Origin: Streptomyces sp. ASQP_92
GTDB taxonomy: Bacteria > Actinomycetota > Actinomycetes > Streptomycetales > Streptomycetaceae
Length of the DNA stretch: 32,837 nt
Direction of reading: 5' to 3'
Assembly (NCBI RefSeq): GCF_025399895.1
Contig: NZ_JAODUA010000035.1
Coordinates: 1 to 32,837, forward strand
A program made the translations under genes and the position numbers. The notes beneath the pieces were generated by a model. It was not told where the DNA came from. It did not search any database and was given only the letters and a program-made list of their open reading frames with translations. This document shows positions 22,537 through 32,837 of the stretch, one piece after another; positions within the stretch are counted from its first letter, which is position 1, and every line of letters begins with the position of its first letter.

Positions 22537-23172
22537 TCAGTTGACGGTGCCGCCGTCACTCTTCGGCTTGGCACGTACGTGCATGCGCTCGCCCTGGCGG
22601 CCGAAGAGGCTCAGTACCTCGACGGGGCGGCCGTCCGCGCTGCTGAACCAGTGCGGGACCTTGGTGTCCCACTCGGCGACCTCGCCGGGACCAAGGACCA
22701 GGTCGTGCCCCGCCAGGACGAGGCGCAGCCGGCCGTCCAGGACGTACAGCCACTCGTAGCCCTCGTGCGAGCGCAGGTCAGGCTCGGCGCCCCGGTCCGG
22801 GATGACGAGCTTGTACGCCTGGAGGGGGCCGGGCGAACGGGTCAGCGGGACGAACGTGCCGCCGTTCGCGTGGGGGCGCGGGCTCAGCCGGACCCGGGGG
22901 TCGCCGACCTCGGGCGCGCCGACCAGATCGTCCAGGGGCACCTTGTACGCGTGCGCCAGCGGAAGCAGGAGTTCCAGGCTGGGGCGCCGCTGGCCCGATT
23001 CGAGGCGGGACAGGGTGCTCTTGGAGATGCCGGTGGTCTCGGCGAGCGCGGCCAGGGTCAGTCCGCGCCGGGCGCGCAGCCCCTTGAGCCGGGGGCCGAC
23101 CTCGTCGAGCACGGCCTGGTGGGGGGAGGGCGGAGAGGGCTTCTCCTGGGGGAGCTTCTGCTGAGGGGCCAT
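22537..23172 (-). CDS. XRE-cupin transcriptional regulator
   Basis: A 211-residue regulator of the HTH-plus-cupin type (PuuR/SutR-like). HTH at about 25-85: VGPRLKGLRARRGLTLAALAETTGISKSTLSRLESGQRRPSLELLLPLA. Cupin barrel at about 125-195: HEGYEWLYVLDGRLRLVLAG, DLVLGPGEVAEWDTKVPHWF. The cupin probably senses a small ligand; the family often governs amino-acid, polyamine or drug-related genes. ATG 23172, with GGGG-rich purines upstream. It is divergent from the DHA2 exporter across 117 bp that hold a perfect 16-bp palindrome, so it probably represses both itself and the exporter. Confidence 0.92.
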   Translation of the reverse strand: MAPQQKLPQEKPSPPSPHQAVLDEVGPRLKGLRARRGLTLAALAETTGISKSTLSRLESGQRRPSLELLLPLAHAYKVPLDDLVGAPEVGDPRVRLSPRPHANGGTFVPLTRSPGPLQAYKLVIPDRGAEPDLRSHEGYEWLYVLDGRLRLVLAGHDLVLGPGEVAEWDTKVPHWFSSADGRPVEVLSLFGRQGERMHVRAKPKSDGGTVN

Positions 23173-23202
23173 ACGGGCATTTCACCCGGCCATCCCGGGA
23201 TT

Positions 23203-23218
23203 GGCAACAGATGTTGCC
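23203..23218. promoter_or_regulatory. perfect palindrome, likely XRE-cupin operator
   Basis: GGCAACA-GA-TGTTGCC: 7-bp perfect arms and a 2-bp centre, 31 bp from the regulator start and about 72 bp from the exporter start. It is the most conspicuous dyad in the divergent gap. Confidence 0.75.
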
Positions 23219-23289
23219 GTTCCCGGCACGCGAGAGCACCTTCTGCGGCATGAGCCCGTACGGCGGGCTCCGGCCGGAGAGCGGGGTTC

Positions 23290-24753
23290 ATGGTGAGATC
23301 CATCGACGCGGGGGTGCCCGGGACGGCGACGGGACGCGAGGGGCCGACGGGTGCGGGGCGGTGGGCGCTCGCCGGGCTTTCGCTGTCGATGCTGCTCTCC
23401 TCGCTGGGCACGAGCATCGCCAATGTGGGCCTGCCGACCCTGGCGCACGCCTTCGACGCGTCGTTCCAGCAGGTGCAATGGGTGGTGCTGGCCTATCTGT
23501 TGGCGGTCACCACGCTGATCGTCGGCGTCGGACGGCTGGGCGATCTGCTCGGCCGCCGACGGCTGCTGCTGTCCGGGATCCTGCTGTTCACGGTGGCCTC
23601 GGCCCTGTGCGGGGCCGCGCCCACCCTGTGGCTGCTCATCGCGGGCCGCGCGGCGCAGGGGCTCGGGGCGGCGGTGATGATGGCGCTGACCATGGCGTTC
23701 GTGGGGGAGACGGTCCCCAAGGAGCGGACCGGCCGGGCGATGGGGCTGCTCGGCACGATGTCCGCGATCGGCACGGCACTCGGTCCCTCGCTGGGTGGCG
23801 TCCTGCTCTCCGGGTTCGGCTGGCGGGGGATCTTCTACGTCACGGTGCCGCTGGGGATGGTGACGCTGCTGATGATCGTCCGTCAACTCCCTGTGGCTGG
23901 ACCGCCGTTGAGCCCGTTTGGCTCATTGGGCTCGTCCCGTCCCGCCTTCGACCACGTGGGTACGGTGCTGCTCGCCGTCGCCCTCGGCGCGTACGCGCTG
24001 GCCATGACCCTGGGCCACGGGCACGTCGGCCCGCTCACGGGGGTGCTGCTCGCGGCGGCGGTGCTGGCGGGTGTGCTGTTCGTACGGGTCGAGAAGCGGA
24101 CGGCCTCCCCGCTGGTGCGGCCGGCCATGTTCCGCGACCGGGCCCTGAGCGCGAGCCTGGTCATGAGCACGCTCGTCTCGACGGTGATGATGGCGACGCT
24201 GGTGGTCGGCCCGTTCTACCTCACGCGTGCGCTCGGCCTGCGGGATGCGGTGGTCGGGCTCGTCCTGTCCACGGGGCCGCTCGTCGCGGCGGCGACGGGG
24301 GTGCCGGCGGGGCGGGTCGTGGACCGGTGGGGCACGTACCGCACGACGGTGGCGGGGCTGGGGGCGTCGGCGCTCGGCTGCGTGCTGCCGGCCGTGACGC
24401 CGGTGTCCTTCGGGGTGCTGGGGTACGTCGTTCCGCTGGCGGTCGTGACGGGTGGGTATGCGGTGTTCCAGACGGCGAACAACACGGCGGTGATGCGGGG
24501 CGTCGAGCCGTCGCGGCGCGGGCTGGTCTCGGGGGTGCTCCAGCTGTCGCGGAATCTGGGGCTGGTTACGGGGACGGCTGTGATGGGAACGGTCTTTGCT
24601 CTCGCGTCGGGGGTGTCGGATGTCGCCGTGGCGGGGGTGGGGGTGGTGGGCTTCGCGATGCGGGTCACGTTTGGGGTGGGGGCGGGGGTGGTGCTGCTCG
24701 CTCTGGCGGTCGGCTTGGGCGCCGGGCCCTTGCGCGGTTCCTCGCGGCCCTGA
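23290..24753 (+). CDS. DHA2-type (14-helix) MFS drug exporter
   Basis: A 487-residue membrane exporter of the DHA2/EmrB-QacA family, driven by proton exchange. Motif C-like LLGTMSAIGTALGPSLGGVLL, the start of the fold LSLSMLLSSLGTSIANVGLPTLA (DHA2 proteins usually have a DxxI/NVALP version), and loop motif GRLGDLLGRRRLLLSG are visible. The last part, rich in VGVGVVGFAMRVTFGVGAGVVLLALAVGLG, is the final helix pair. The final codons (PLRGSSRP) are encoded by DNA that is itself a degenerate copy of the short repeat unit of array D, so the C-terminus may have been captured from the repeat. Likely regulated by the divergent XRE-cupin protein. Confidence 0.92.
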   Translation: MVRSIDAGVPGTATGREGPTGAGRWALAGLSLSMLLSSLGTSIANVGLPTLAHAFDASFQQVQWVVLAYLLAVTTLIVGVGRLGDLLGRRRLLLSGILLFTVASALCGAAPTLWLLIAGRAAQGLGAAVMMALTMAFVGETVPKERTGRAMGLLGTMSAIGTALGPSLGGVLLSGFGWRGIFYVTVPLGMVTLLMIVRQLPVAGPPLSPFGSLGSSRPAFDHVGTVLLAVALGAYALAMTLGHGHVGPLTGVLLAAAVLAGVLFVRVEKRTASPLVRPAMFRDRALSASLVMSTLVSTVMMATLVVGPFYLTRALGLRDAVVGLVLSTGPLVAAATGVPAGRVVDRWGTYRTTVAGLGASALGCVLPAVTPVSFGVLGYVVPLAVVTGGYAVFQTANNTAVMRGVEPSRRGLVSGVLQLSRNLGLVTGTAVMGTVFALASGVSDVAVAGVGVVGFAMRVTFGVGAGVVLLALAVGLGAGPLRGSSRP

Positions 24754-25428
24754 GCCCCCTCGCTCCCGCGGGGCGTGGTCCTTTTTGCGCGGTTCCCCGC
24801 GCCCCTGGGCCCCCTTGAGCCTGCGGGCCGTGGTCTTTTTTGCGCAGTTCCTCGCGCCCCTGGGAGCCCGTTTTCGTCTGCGGGCCGTGGGTGGCTGGTC
24901 GCGCAGTTCCCCGCGCCCCTAACCCCTCTCGATCGTGCGGATCGTGGTCGCTTTTCGCGCAGTTCCCCGCGCCCCCAAAACCCGCCTTCGTCCGCGGACC
25001 GTGGTCGCTTTTCGCGCAGTTCCCCGCGCCCCTTAACCCTCTCGATCCTGCGGGTCGTGGTCGCTTCTCGCGCAGTTCCTCGCGCCCCTTAAGTGCTCGG
25101 TGCGGGCCAGGATGGGACACCTCAGCCCGTCCGGCGATTGAGGACGAGCGCCGTTCAGGCGCGAACGGGGTCTGGGGCGGAGCCCCAGGGGTCCCGGAAC
25201 CGTCCAACCCTGCGCCTACGGGCGGGTGGGTGGGCGAGGTGCCTGGGGTCTGGGGCGGAGCCCCAGGAAGGCCCGAACCATCCAACCCTGCTGCACGGGC
25301 GGGCGGGTGGGCAAAGGGCCCGGGGTCTGGGGCGGAGCCCCAGGAGGGGCCGGAGCCATCCAGCCCGCTGCACGGGTGGGTGGGTGGGAAAACCCGGCGG
25401 GGCTGGGGCGGAGCCCCAGGGGGTGGGG
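24732..25428 (-). repeat. composite intergenic repeat array D (co-directional with the DUF4232 gene)
   Basis: The longest array. Read on the minus strand from the lipoprotein stop: four hairpin segments with TGGGGC-TCC-GCCCCA (plus-strand 25404-25418, 25328-25342, 25251-25265, 25173-25187), the first three followed by a CCCACCCACCC/CGGGTTGG-type spacer. Next is one 67-bp module (25122-25187) and the linker TGGCCCGCACCGAG. Six short units follow at 25070-25088, 25014-25032, 24957-24975, 24901-24919, 24842-24860 and 24787-24805. A seventh, degenerate unit at 24732-24750 is inside the end of the exporter gene. Spacing is 55-59 bp. Confidence 0.9.
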
Positions 25429-26175
25429 CTACCAGGAGTCGATGGCGGACAGGTCCGACTGCCAGTACGTGGACATCGCCTGCGCATCCACCACAGAAAC
25501 CCCCTTCGACAGCACCGCATACGCAGACCGCCCCGTCGACTCCATCCCGGCCTTCCCTCGGAAGAACACGACGACCTGCCCCGCCTGGTACGACGGAGTC
25601 CCGTCGTCCTCCCCCAGCGTCCGCACCATCGCGTACGCCGACGCCCCCGGCGCGAGCGACACCACCGCCTGCGGGATCGTGTCCTTGTCCACCGCGATCG
25701 GGGACTGCGCGTTGGAGAAGGAGACGGCCGGCGCGTCGTAGGCGTTGCACGGCGTCTTGCCGGTGTTGGTGGCCGTCAGCAGGATGTGGTTGATCGGGCG
25801 CGACACCGGCGTCGCCGTGAGCTTCACATTGGCGCCGGTGCACGGCGCGTCGGTGCCGCCGCCCCCACCCGCGCCCCCGGACGCGGGCTTCTTCGTGGAC
25901 TTGCCGGTCGACTTGGCCGGCGTACCGGTGCTGTGCTTTCCGGCACCCGACCCGGCGCTCGAGCCCGACCCCGTACCCGAGCCGGCCGAGCCGGACCCCG
26001 AATCCTGGCCCGCACCCGCCGGGTCACCCGTCGCCGGGCCGGACGCGGACGCCGAGGCGGCCGGCTTGTCGCCCGCCTCGGAGTTCGTCCCGCTGCCGCA
26101 GGCCGTCAGGGTGAGGGCGGCGACGAGCGTGGTGGTCGCGGCGGCGGCGATACGGAAGTTGGTGCGCATGATCAT
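25429..26175 (-). CDS. DUF4232 lipoprotein
   Basis: A 248-residue predicted lipoprotein. The signal peptide is MRTNFRIAAAATTTLVAALTL followed by the lipobox LTAC (Cys26 from this start, Cys24 if ATG 26169 is used). A low-complexity linker of Ser, Ala, Gly, Thr and Lys follows (about 30-100), then a DUF4232 domain beginning at PCTGANVKLTATPVSRP and ending ALSKGV-like at the C-terminus (VSVVDAQAMSTYWQSDLSAI). Cys residues in PCTGAN and TPCNAYD may pair. It is exported and anchored to the outer face of the membrane; the role of DUF4232 is unknown. GGGGAG lies 11 nt before ATG 26175. The stop feeds directly into array D. A 34-residue membrane peptide gene lies 65 bp upstream, same strand. Confidence 0.88.
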   Translation of the reverse strand: MIMRTNFRIAAAATTTLVAALTLTACGSGTNSEAGDKPAASASASGPATGDPAGAGQDSGSGSAGSGTGSGSSAGSGAGKHSTGTPAKSTGKSTKKPASGGAGGGGGTDAPCTGANVKLTATPVSRPINHILLTATNTGKTPCNAYDAPAVSFSNAQSPIAVDKDTIPQAVVSLAPGASAYAMVRTLGEDDGTPSYQAGQVVVFFRGKAGMESTGRSAYAVLSKGVSVVDAQAMSTYWQSDLSAIDSW

Positions 26176-26240
26176 GATGGTGGGTGCTCCCCGTGGCGAG
26201 TGACGTTCGTGTACGTGGGCCGTCCGACGGCGTGTACGCG

Positions 26241-26345
26241 TCAGCGGTGGTAGTGGTGGATCAGCGTGACGAGGGTGGCGATGGCCACGGCCAGAACGAC
26301 CACGGCCAGGGAGTCCGCCACGTTGAACCGGATGCGGAATCGCAT
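26241..26345 (-). CDS. 34-residue single-helix membrane peptide
   Basis: A tiny frame that begins ATG with GGAG 7 nt upstream. It encodes MRFRIRFNVADSLAVVVLAV, then AIATLVTLI and ends HHYHR. The first eight residues are basic, the middle is one strong hydrophobic helix, and the end is His-rich. It fits a small inner-membrane protein with the N-terminus inside. The plausible ribosome site, the correct helix length and the position just upstream of the lipoprotein gene on the same strand support it as real; no family is recognised. A longer in-frame reading starting at 26477 is less likely because the extra part is not hydrophobic and lacks a ribosome site. Confidence 0.55.
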   Translation of the reverse strand: MRFRIRFNVADSLAVVVLAVAIATLVTLIHHYHR

Positions 26346-26525
26346 GGACTGCTCCCGGAGCGGGCTGTTCGGCTGCTTGCTGCACCTACCTTGCGGGCCG
26401 GTCCGACGGCCCGGCAACGAGCAAGGGACAATGGGGGAAGCTGGAACGCTGAAACACCCTTTGACCTGGGGAAACAACCTGTCCCTGGAATGCGTTCCTG
26501 GGATGGATGGGGAGGGAACCGGGGC

Positions 26526-28013
<1,488 letters not shown>

Positions 28014-28048
28014 TGAACCAGGCGGCCCCACACGGGAGTTGATGCCGG

Positions 28049-29812
<1,764 letters not shown>

Positions 29813-29989
29813 GAGGTGCCGTTCCTGTCGGGAGTGAGGACGATTGCGCTCCGATTCTCCCACGCTGCCCCCTTGCCTTTCTCCTGAGATACGGGCAACC
29901 CCGGAGGAGCTCGTTCCGTCTGGGAGAATGAGCGTGCCGGCCTCTCCCGGGCAGACGAGGGCATTACGAGAAAGAAGGACGTGCCGACC
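29813..29989. promoter_or_regulatory. argS-lysS divergent promoter region
   Basis: A 177-bp gap between the two synthetase genes. It has a mirrored pair of ATTCTCCCA (29854-29862) and TGGGAGAAT (29921-29929), a perfect 9-bp inverted repeat with a 58-bp separation. Each arm contains GAGAAT, reading outward toward its gene, as a possible -10. No clear -35 boxes and no T-box leader are seen. Confidence 0.55.
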
Positions 29990-31732
29990 GTGGCTCAGAG
30001 CAGCACCGAGACCGACTGGGTCTCCCGTTTCGCGGACGATGTCATCGCCGAGTCGGAGCGACGTGCGCCTGGCGCTGCGAAATCTCCCGCCGAAGCCCCG
30101 GTGGTCGTCGTCGCGTCCGGCCTGTCCCCTTCCGGCCCGATCCACCTGGGCAACCTGCGCGAGGTCATGACCCCGCACCTGGTCGCCGACGAGATCCGCC
30201 GCCGTGGCTACACGGTCCGTCACCTGATCTCCTGGGACGACTACGACCGCTACCGCAAGGTCCCGAACGGCGTCCCCGGCGTGGACGAGTCGTGGAACGA
30301 GCACATCGGCCGCCCGCTGACCTCGGTCCCGGCGCCGGTCGGCTCGGCGCACCCGAACTGGGCGGAGCACTTCAAGGCCGCCATGATCGACGCCCTTGCC
30401 GAGCTGGGCGTCGAGTACGACGGCATCAGCCAGACCGAGCAGTACACCTCGGGCGTCTACCGTGACCAGGTGCTGCACGCGATGAAGCACCGGGGCGACA
30501 TCGACGCGATCCTGGAGCAGTACCGCACCAAGAAGGCGCCGGGCAAGAAGTCGCAGAAGCCCCTCGACGAGGCCGAGCTGGAGGCCGCCGAGGGCTCCGG
30601 CGCGGCGGCCGAGGACGACGGCACCGGCACGACGGGCTACTTCCCGTACAAGCCGTACTGCGGCGGCTGCGGCAAGGACTTCACGGTGGTGACGGCCTAC
30701 GACGACGACACCACGGAGCTGACCTACACCTGCTCCGCGTGCGCCTTCTCGGAGACCGTCCGGCTCAGCGAGTTCAACCGCGGCAAGCTGGTCTGGAAGG
30801 TCGACTGGCCGATGCGCTGGGCGTACGAGGGCGTGGTCTTCGAGCCGTCCGGCGTCGACCACTCCTCGCCGGGCTCCTCGTTCCAGGTCGGCGGCCAGAT
30901 CGTGTCGATCTTCGACGGCGTCCAGCCGATCGGCCCGATGTACGCCTTCGTCGGCATCAGCGGCATGGCCAAGATGTCGTCGTCCAAGGGCGGGGTCCCG
31001 ACCCCGGGCGACGCGCTGAAGATCATGGAGCCGCAGCTCCTGCGCTGGCTGTACGCGCGCCGCCGGCCCAACCAGTCCTTCAAGATCGCCTTCGACCAGG
31101 AGATCCAGCGGCTCTACGACGAGTGGGACAAGCTGGAGGCGAAGGTCGCCGACGGCTCGGCGCTGCCCGCCGACGCGGCCGCCCACTCCCGCGCCGCGCG
31201 CACCGCGGCGGGTGAACTCCCGCGCACCGTACGCCCGTTGCCGTACCGCACGCTGGCCTCCGTGGTGGACGTGACCGCGGGCCACGAGGACCAGACCCTG
31301 CGCATCCTCAGCGAGCTGGACCCGGCCAACCCGGTCACCTCGCTCGACGAGGTGCGCCCGCGCCTGGACCGCGCCGAGAACTGGATCACCACCCAGGTCC
31401 CGGCCGACCAGCGCACCCTGGTCCGCGAGGAGCCGGACACCGAGCTGCTCGCCTCGCTGGACGCCGAGGGCCGCGAGTCGCTGCGCCTGCTCGTCGAGGG
31501 CCTGGACACGCACTGGTCGCTCGACGGGCTCACCACGCTCGTCTACGGCGTGCCGAAGGTGATGGCGGGCCTGGCGCCGGACGCCAAGCCGACGCCCGAG
31601 CTGAAGGTGGCCCAGCGCTCGTTCTTCGCGCTGCTCTACAAGCTCCTGGTGAGCCGCGAGACGGGCCCGCGCCTGCCCACCCTGCTGCTCGCCGTGGGCG
31701 CGGAGCGGGTGCGCAAGCTGCTCGCCGCCTGA
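29990..31732 (+). CDS. lysS: class I lysyl-tRNA synthetase
   Basis: A 580-residue class I LysRS, the archaeal-type enzyme found in some bacteria instead of or beside the common class II enzyme. HIGH-type motif at about residue 42-50: GLSPSGPIHLGN. The KMSKS-type motif AKMSSSKGG is near residue 327. Between them is a Cys-rich zinc-like insertion CGGCGKDF...CSAC. HLISWDDYDRYRKVPNGVP, SQTEQYTSGVYRDQVL and WPMRWAYEGVVFEPSGVDHSSPGSSF are class I LysRS signatures. The C-terminal helical part ends ALLYKLLVSRETGPRLP. GTG 29990 has GAAGGA about 10 nt upstream; a GTG at 29981 is possible but too near that site. Followed by a strong terminator. Confidence 0.95.
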   Translation: MAQSSTETDWVSRFADDVIAESERRAPGAAKSPAEAPVVVVASGLSPSGPIHLGNLREVMTPHLVADEIRRRGYTVRHLISWDDYDRYRKVPNGVPGVDESWNEHIGRPLTSVPAPVGSAHPNWAEHFKAAMIDALAELGVEYDGISQTEQYTSGVYRDQVLHAMKHRGDIDAILEQYRTKKAPGKKSQKPLDEAELEAAEGSGAAAEDDGTGTTGYFPYKPYCGGCGKDFTVVTAYDDDTTELTYTCSACAFSETVRLSEFNRGKLVWKVDWPMRWAYEGVVFEPSGVDHSSPGSSFQVGGQIVSIFDGVQPIGPMYAFVGISGMAKMSSSKGGVPTPGDALKIMEPQLLRWLYARRRPNQSFKIAFDQEIQRLYDEWDKLEAKVADGSALPADAAAHSRAARTAAGELPRTVRPLPYRTLASVVDVTAGHEDQTLRILSELDPANPVTSLDEVRPRLDRAENWITTQVPADQRTLVREEPDTELLASLDAEGRESLRLLVEGLDTHWSLDGLTTLVYGVPKVMAGLAPDAKPTPELKVAQRSFFALLYKLLVSRETGPRLPTLLLAVGAERVRKLLAA

Positions 31733-31746
31733 CGTACCGCACGGCC

Positions 31747-31781
31747 GAGGGCCGTCACCCGTTCTCCGGGTGGCGGCCCTC
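31747..31781 (+). terminator. strong hairpin terminator after lysS
   Basis: A 15-bp stem, GAGGGCCGTCACCCG with CGGGTGGCGGCCCTC (one T-G pair), and a 5-nt TTCTC loop, starting 14 nt after the lysS stop. Confidence 0.85.
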
Positions 31782-31857
31782 GCTGCATCCTTGGGTGTAC
31801 CGCGATGTCCGCCCCGGGCAGGAGGAACCGGGCCCGGCGCCGCGAGACCGTGGAGCC

Positions 31858-32082
31858 ATGAACGCGTACATCACCAGGCAGGTCCTCGGAGGCCTCGGAT
31901 GGGTCGTCGGAATCCAGGGCGTGCTCGGGTTCGCCGGCGCGTGGTTCGGCGACGGTCCCTGGGGCTTCCTGCACAAGCTCGTCGACGTTCCGACCGCCGG
32001 CTACCTGGCCCTGGCCGTCGCCGGTATCGCCCTGGCCGTCTGGGGAGAGACCGGCAAGAAGGCCCGCCCGAACGCCTCTTGA
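31858..32082 (+). CDS. small two-helix membrane protein
   Basis: A 74-residue protein with two hydrophobic stretches: GGLGWVVGIQGVLGFAGAWF (about 11-30) and AGYLALAVAGIALAVW (about 47-62), ending GETGKKARPNAS. No family is recognised with confidence; small conserved Streptomyces membrane proteins of this layout are common. GGAG is 2 nt from the ATG, which is close, and AGGAGG is further up, so an upstream start at 31795 would add 21 charged residues; I prefer 31858. It follows the lysS terminator and ends 7 bp from the opposing gene. Confidence 0.7.
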   Translation: MNAYITRQVLGGLGWVVGIQGVLGFAGAWFGDGPWGFLHKLVDVPTAGYLALAVAGIALAVWGETGKKARPNAS

Positions 32083-32089
32083 CGGACCG

Positions 32090-32836
32090 TCAGGCGATGT
32101 GGTCCTCGACGGCCTCGGCCTCGAAGCGCCGCTTGAACTGCGGGTACAGCTTGCGCAGCACGGCGGTGCTGTCGGGGTAGCGCACGCCGTACCCGTCCGC
32201 GAGGTGTATGTCGAGCTCGTCGACGGTGGGGTAACCGGATTCCCGGTTCGCGTACTGGCGGAAGACCTCGTAGGCGATGCCCGCGAACTCGGCGAACTCG
32301 GCGTCCGTGGGCGCCGGTTCGGCTGCGGACCGCGGGGCGGGCTCCGGCGCCGGGCGGGGAGCGGTCGCGCGCGGGCCCGGCACACCGAGACGGCGCTCAC
32401 GGCCGGGGCCCGAGGGGACCATCACCGGCTCCTGCTCCGGGCCCGGCTCGGGCTCCTCCTGCCCAAAATCCGGGTCGTAGGTGCCCGCGTACTCCTCGGG
32501 CGAGATGTGCTGCGCCGCGAACCAGGGGCTCTCGTGCGTGGTGGGGTGCTCCGGCTCGACGTAGCCCGGCTCCTGCTCGGGCCACGGCTCCTGTGCCTGC
32601 TGCCGGTCCTGCTGCCGGGTCTGGTCATGGGCCTGCTCGCGGGCCTGGAGCGGGGGCTCATCGGCGGCGGCGTGCGCGTGGACCGGGGGCAGCTCCGGCT
32701 GCGGCTCGGGGCGGGCCGCCACCGGCGGGGGCGGCAGCAGCACCGGCTCGATGCCGGCGGCGGCCAGGCCCGCCGGGGCCGTGTCGGCGAGCGGCACACC
32801 GAACTTGGCGAGCCGCAGCGGCATCAGGGACTCCAC
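32090..32836 (-). CDS. C-terminal part of a Pro/Glu-rich protein (partial at window edge)
   Basis: The open frame reaches the window edge, so the start may lie outside. About 150 residues are low-complexity Pro, Glu, Gln and Ala (for example PPVHAHAAADEPPLQAREQAHD), followed by a compact C-terminal domain of about 65 residues: FAGIAYEVFRQYANRESGYPTVDELDIHLADGYGVRYPDSTAVLRKLYPQFKRRF, with a helix-turn-helix-like pattern. In Streptomyces this tail resembles that of DUF2637-type or Spd-like membrane proteins whose N-terminal helices would be upstream; this is a weak suggestion. The frame has normal codon bias and a stop immediately beside the opposing small gene. Confidence 0.7.
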   Translation of the reverse strand: MESLMPLRLAKFGVPLADTAPAGLAAAGIEPVLLPPPPVAARPEPQPELPPVHAHAAADEPPLQAREQAHDQTRQQDRQQAQEPWPEQEPGYVEPEHPTTHESPWFAAQHISPEEYAGTYDPDFGQEEPEPGPEQEPVMVPSGPGRERRLGVPGPRATAPRPAPEPAPRSAAEPAPTDAEFAEFAGIAYEVFRQYANRESGYPTVDELDIHLADGYGVRYPDSTAVLRKLYPQFKRRFEAEAVEDHIA

Positions 32837-32837
32837 A

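Noticed and set aside
24665..25843. Long minus-strand frame through array D encoding Pro/Arg-rich protein
   Set aside because: Made entirely of repeat modules plus antisense of the lipoprotein gene; no start signal and no domain.
29813..29989. T-box riboswitch before lysS or argS
   Set aside because: No room for a full T-box and no specifier/antiterminator pattern is visible in the 177-bp gap.
29813..31513. A minus-strand open frame extending argS upstream to give more than 1,100 residues, antisense to lysS
   Set aside because: Low-complexity Arg/Gly/Leu content, and the true ArgS start (MASVHSLAS) has its own ribosome site. It is a shadow of lysS caused by high GC.

Overview
This window is chromosomal DNA from an actinomycete, almost certainly a Streptomyces. 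The base composition is very GC-rich with strong third-position GC bias. It carries a BldN-type developmental sigma factor with its membrane anti-sigma factor, a Rex redox repressor heading a rex-hemA-hemC-hemD operon, and an XRE/DUF397/RsbW-like ATPase group. From memory, the order resembles the S. coelicolor SCO3333-to-SCO3302 interval read backwards; no database was consulted.

Layout. 1-3083: a HAD phosphatase, a 12-helix MFS transporter and an AcuC-type deacetylase, all on +. 3539-7298: a putative phosphatase, a small excisionase-like HTH protein (BdtA-like), a 32-residue basic ribosome-associated protein (bTHX/AURKAIP1 type), an NAD-epimerase-like protein and a lysophospholipid acyltransferase, all on +. 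7377-9605: rsbN and bldN on -, separated from the acyltransferase by a 15-bp perfect terminator stem. 10445-11395: a HAD-IB hydrolase on -. 11533-18658: glutaredoxin-like protein, rex, hemA, hemC, a fused methyltransferase/hemD and hemB on +, the core of tetrapyrrole synthesis under a near-perfect Rex operator. 18744-20604: DUF4253, DUF397 and XRE-DUF5753 genes on -. 20717-22499: an RsbW-like ATPase and a PLP aminotransferase on +. 22537-24753: an XRE-cupin regulator divergent from a DHA2 drug exporter. 25429-28013: a DUF4232 lipoprotein and a tiny membrane peptide on -, then a membrane-tethered HTH protein on +. 28049-31732: argS divergent from a class I lysyl-tRNA synthetase. The end holds a small two-helix membrane protein and the 3' part of a Pro/Glu-rich protein that runs to the window edge.

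Four gene-free stretches (about 3084-3443, 9983-10444, 17110-17640, 24732-25428) are built from the same repeat modules. Each begins at the stop codon of a gene and points in that gene's direction, in the order hairpin(s), a 67-bp module, a short linker, and two to six or more roughly 57-bp units. I consider this composite 3'-end element the least explained structure here. The next most interesting features are two adjacent perfect palindromes between the XRE and ATPase genes, the runaway 3' end of that ATPase gene, and the membrane-anchored HTH protein.

The locus joins redox sensing (Rex) with haem synthesis, and development (BldN/RsbN, WhiJ-type module) with membrane-lipid and stress functions. 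All functional assignments rest on motif recognition in the translated sequence.
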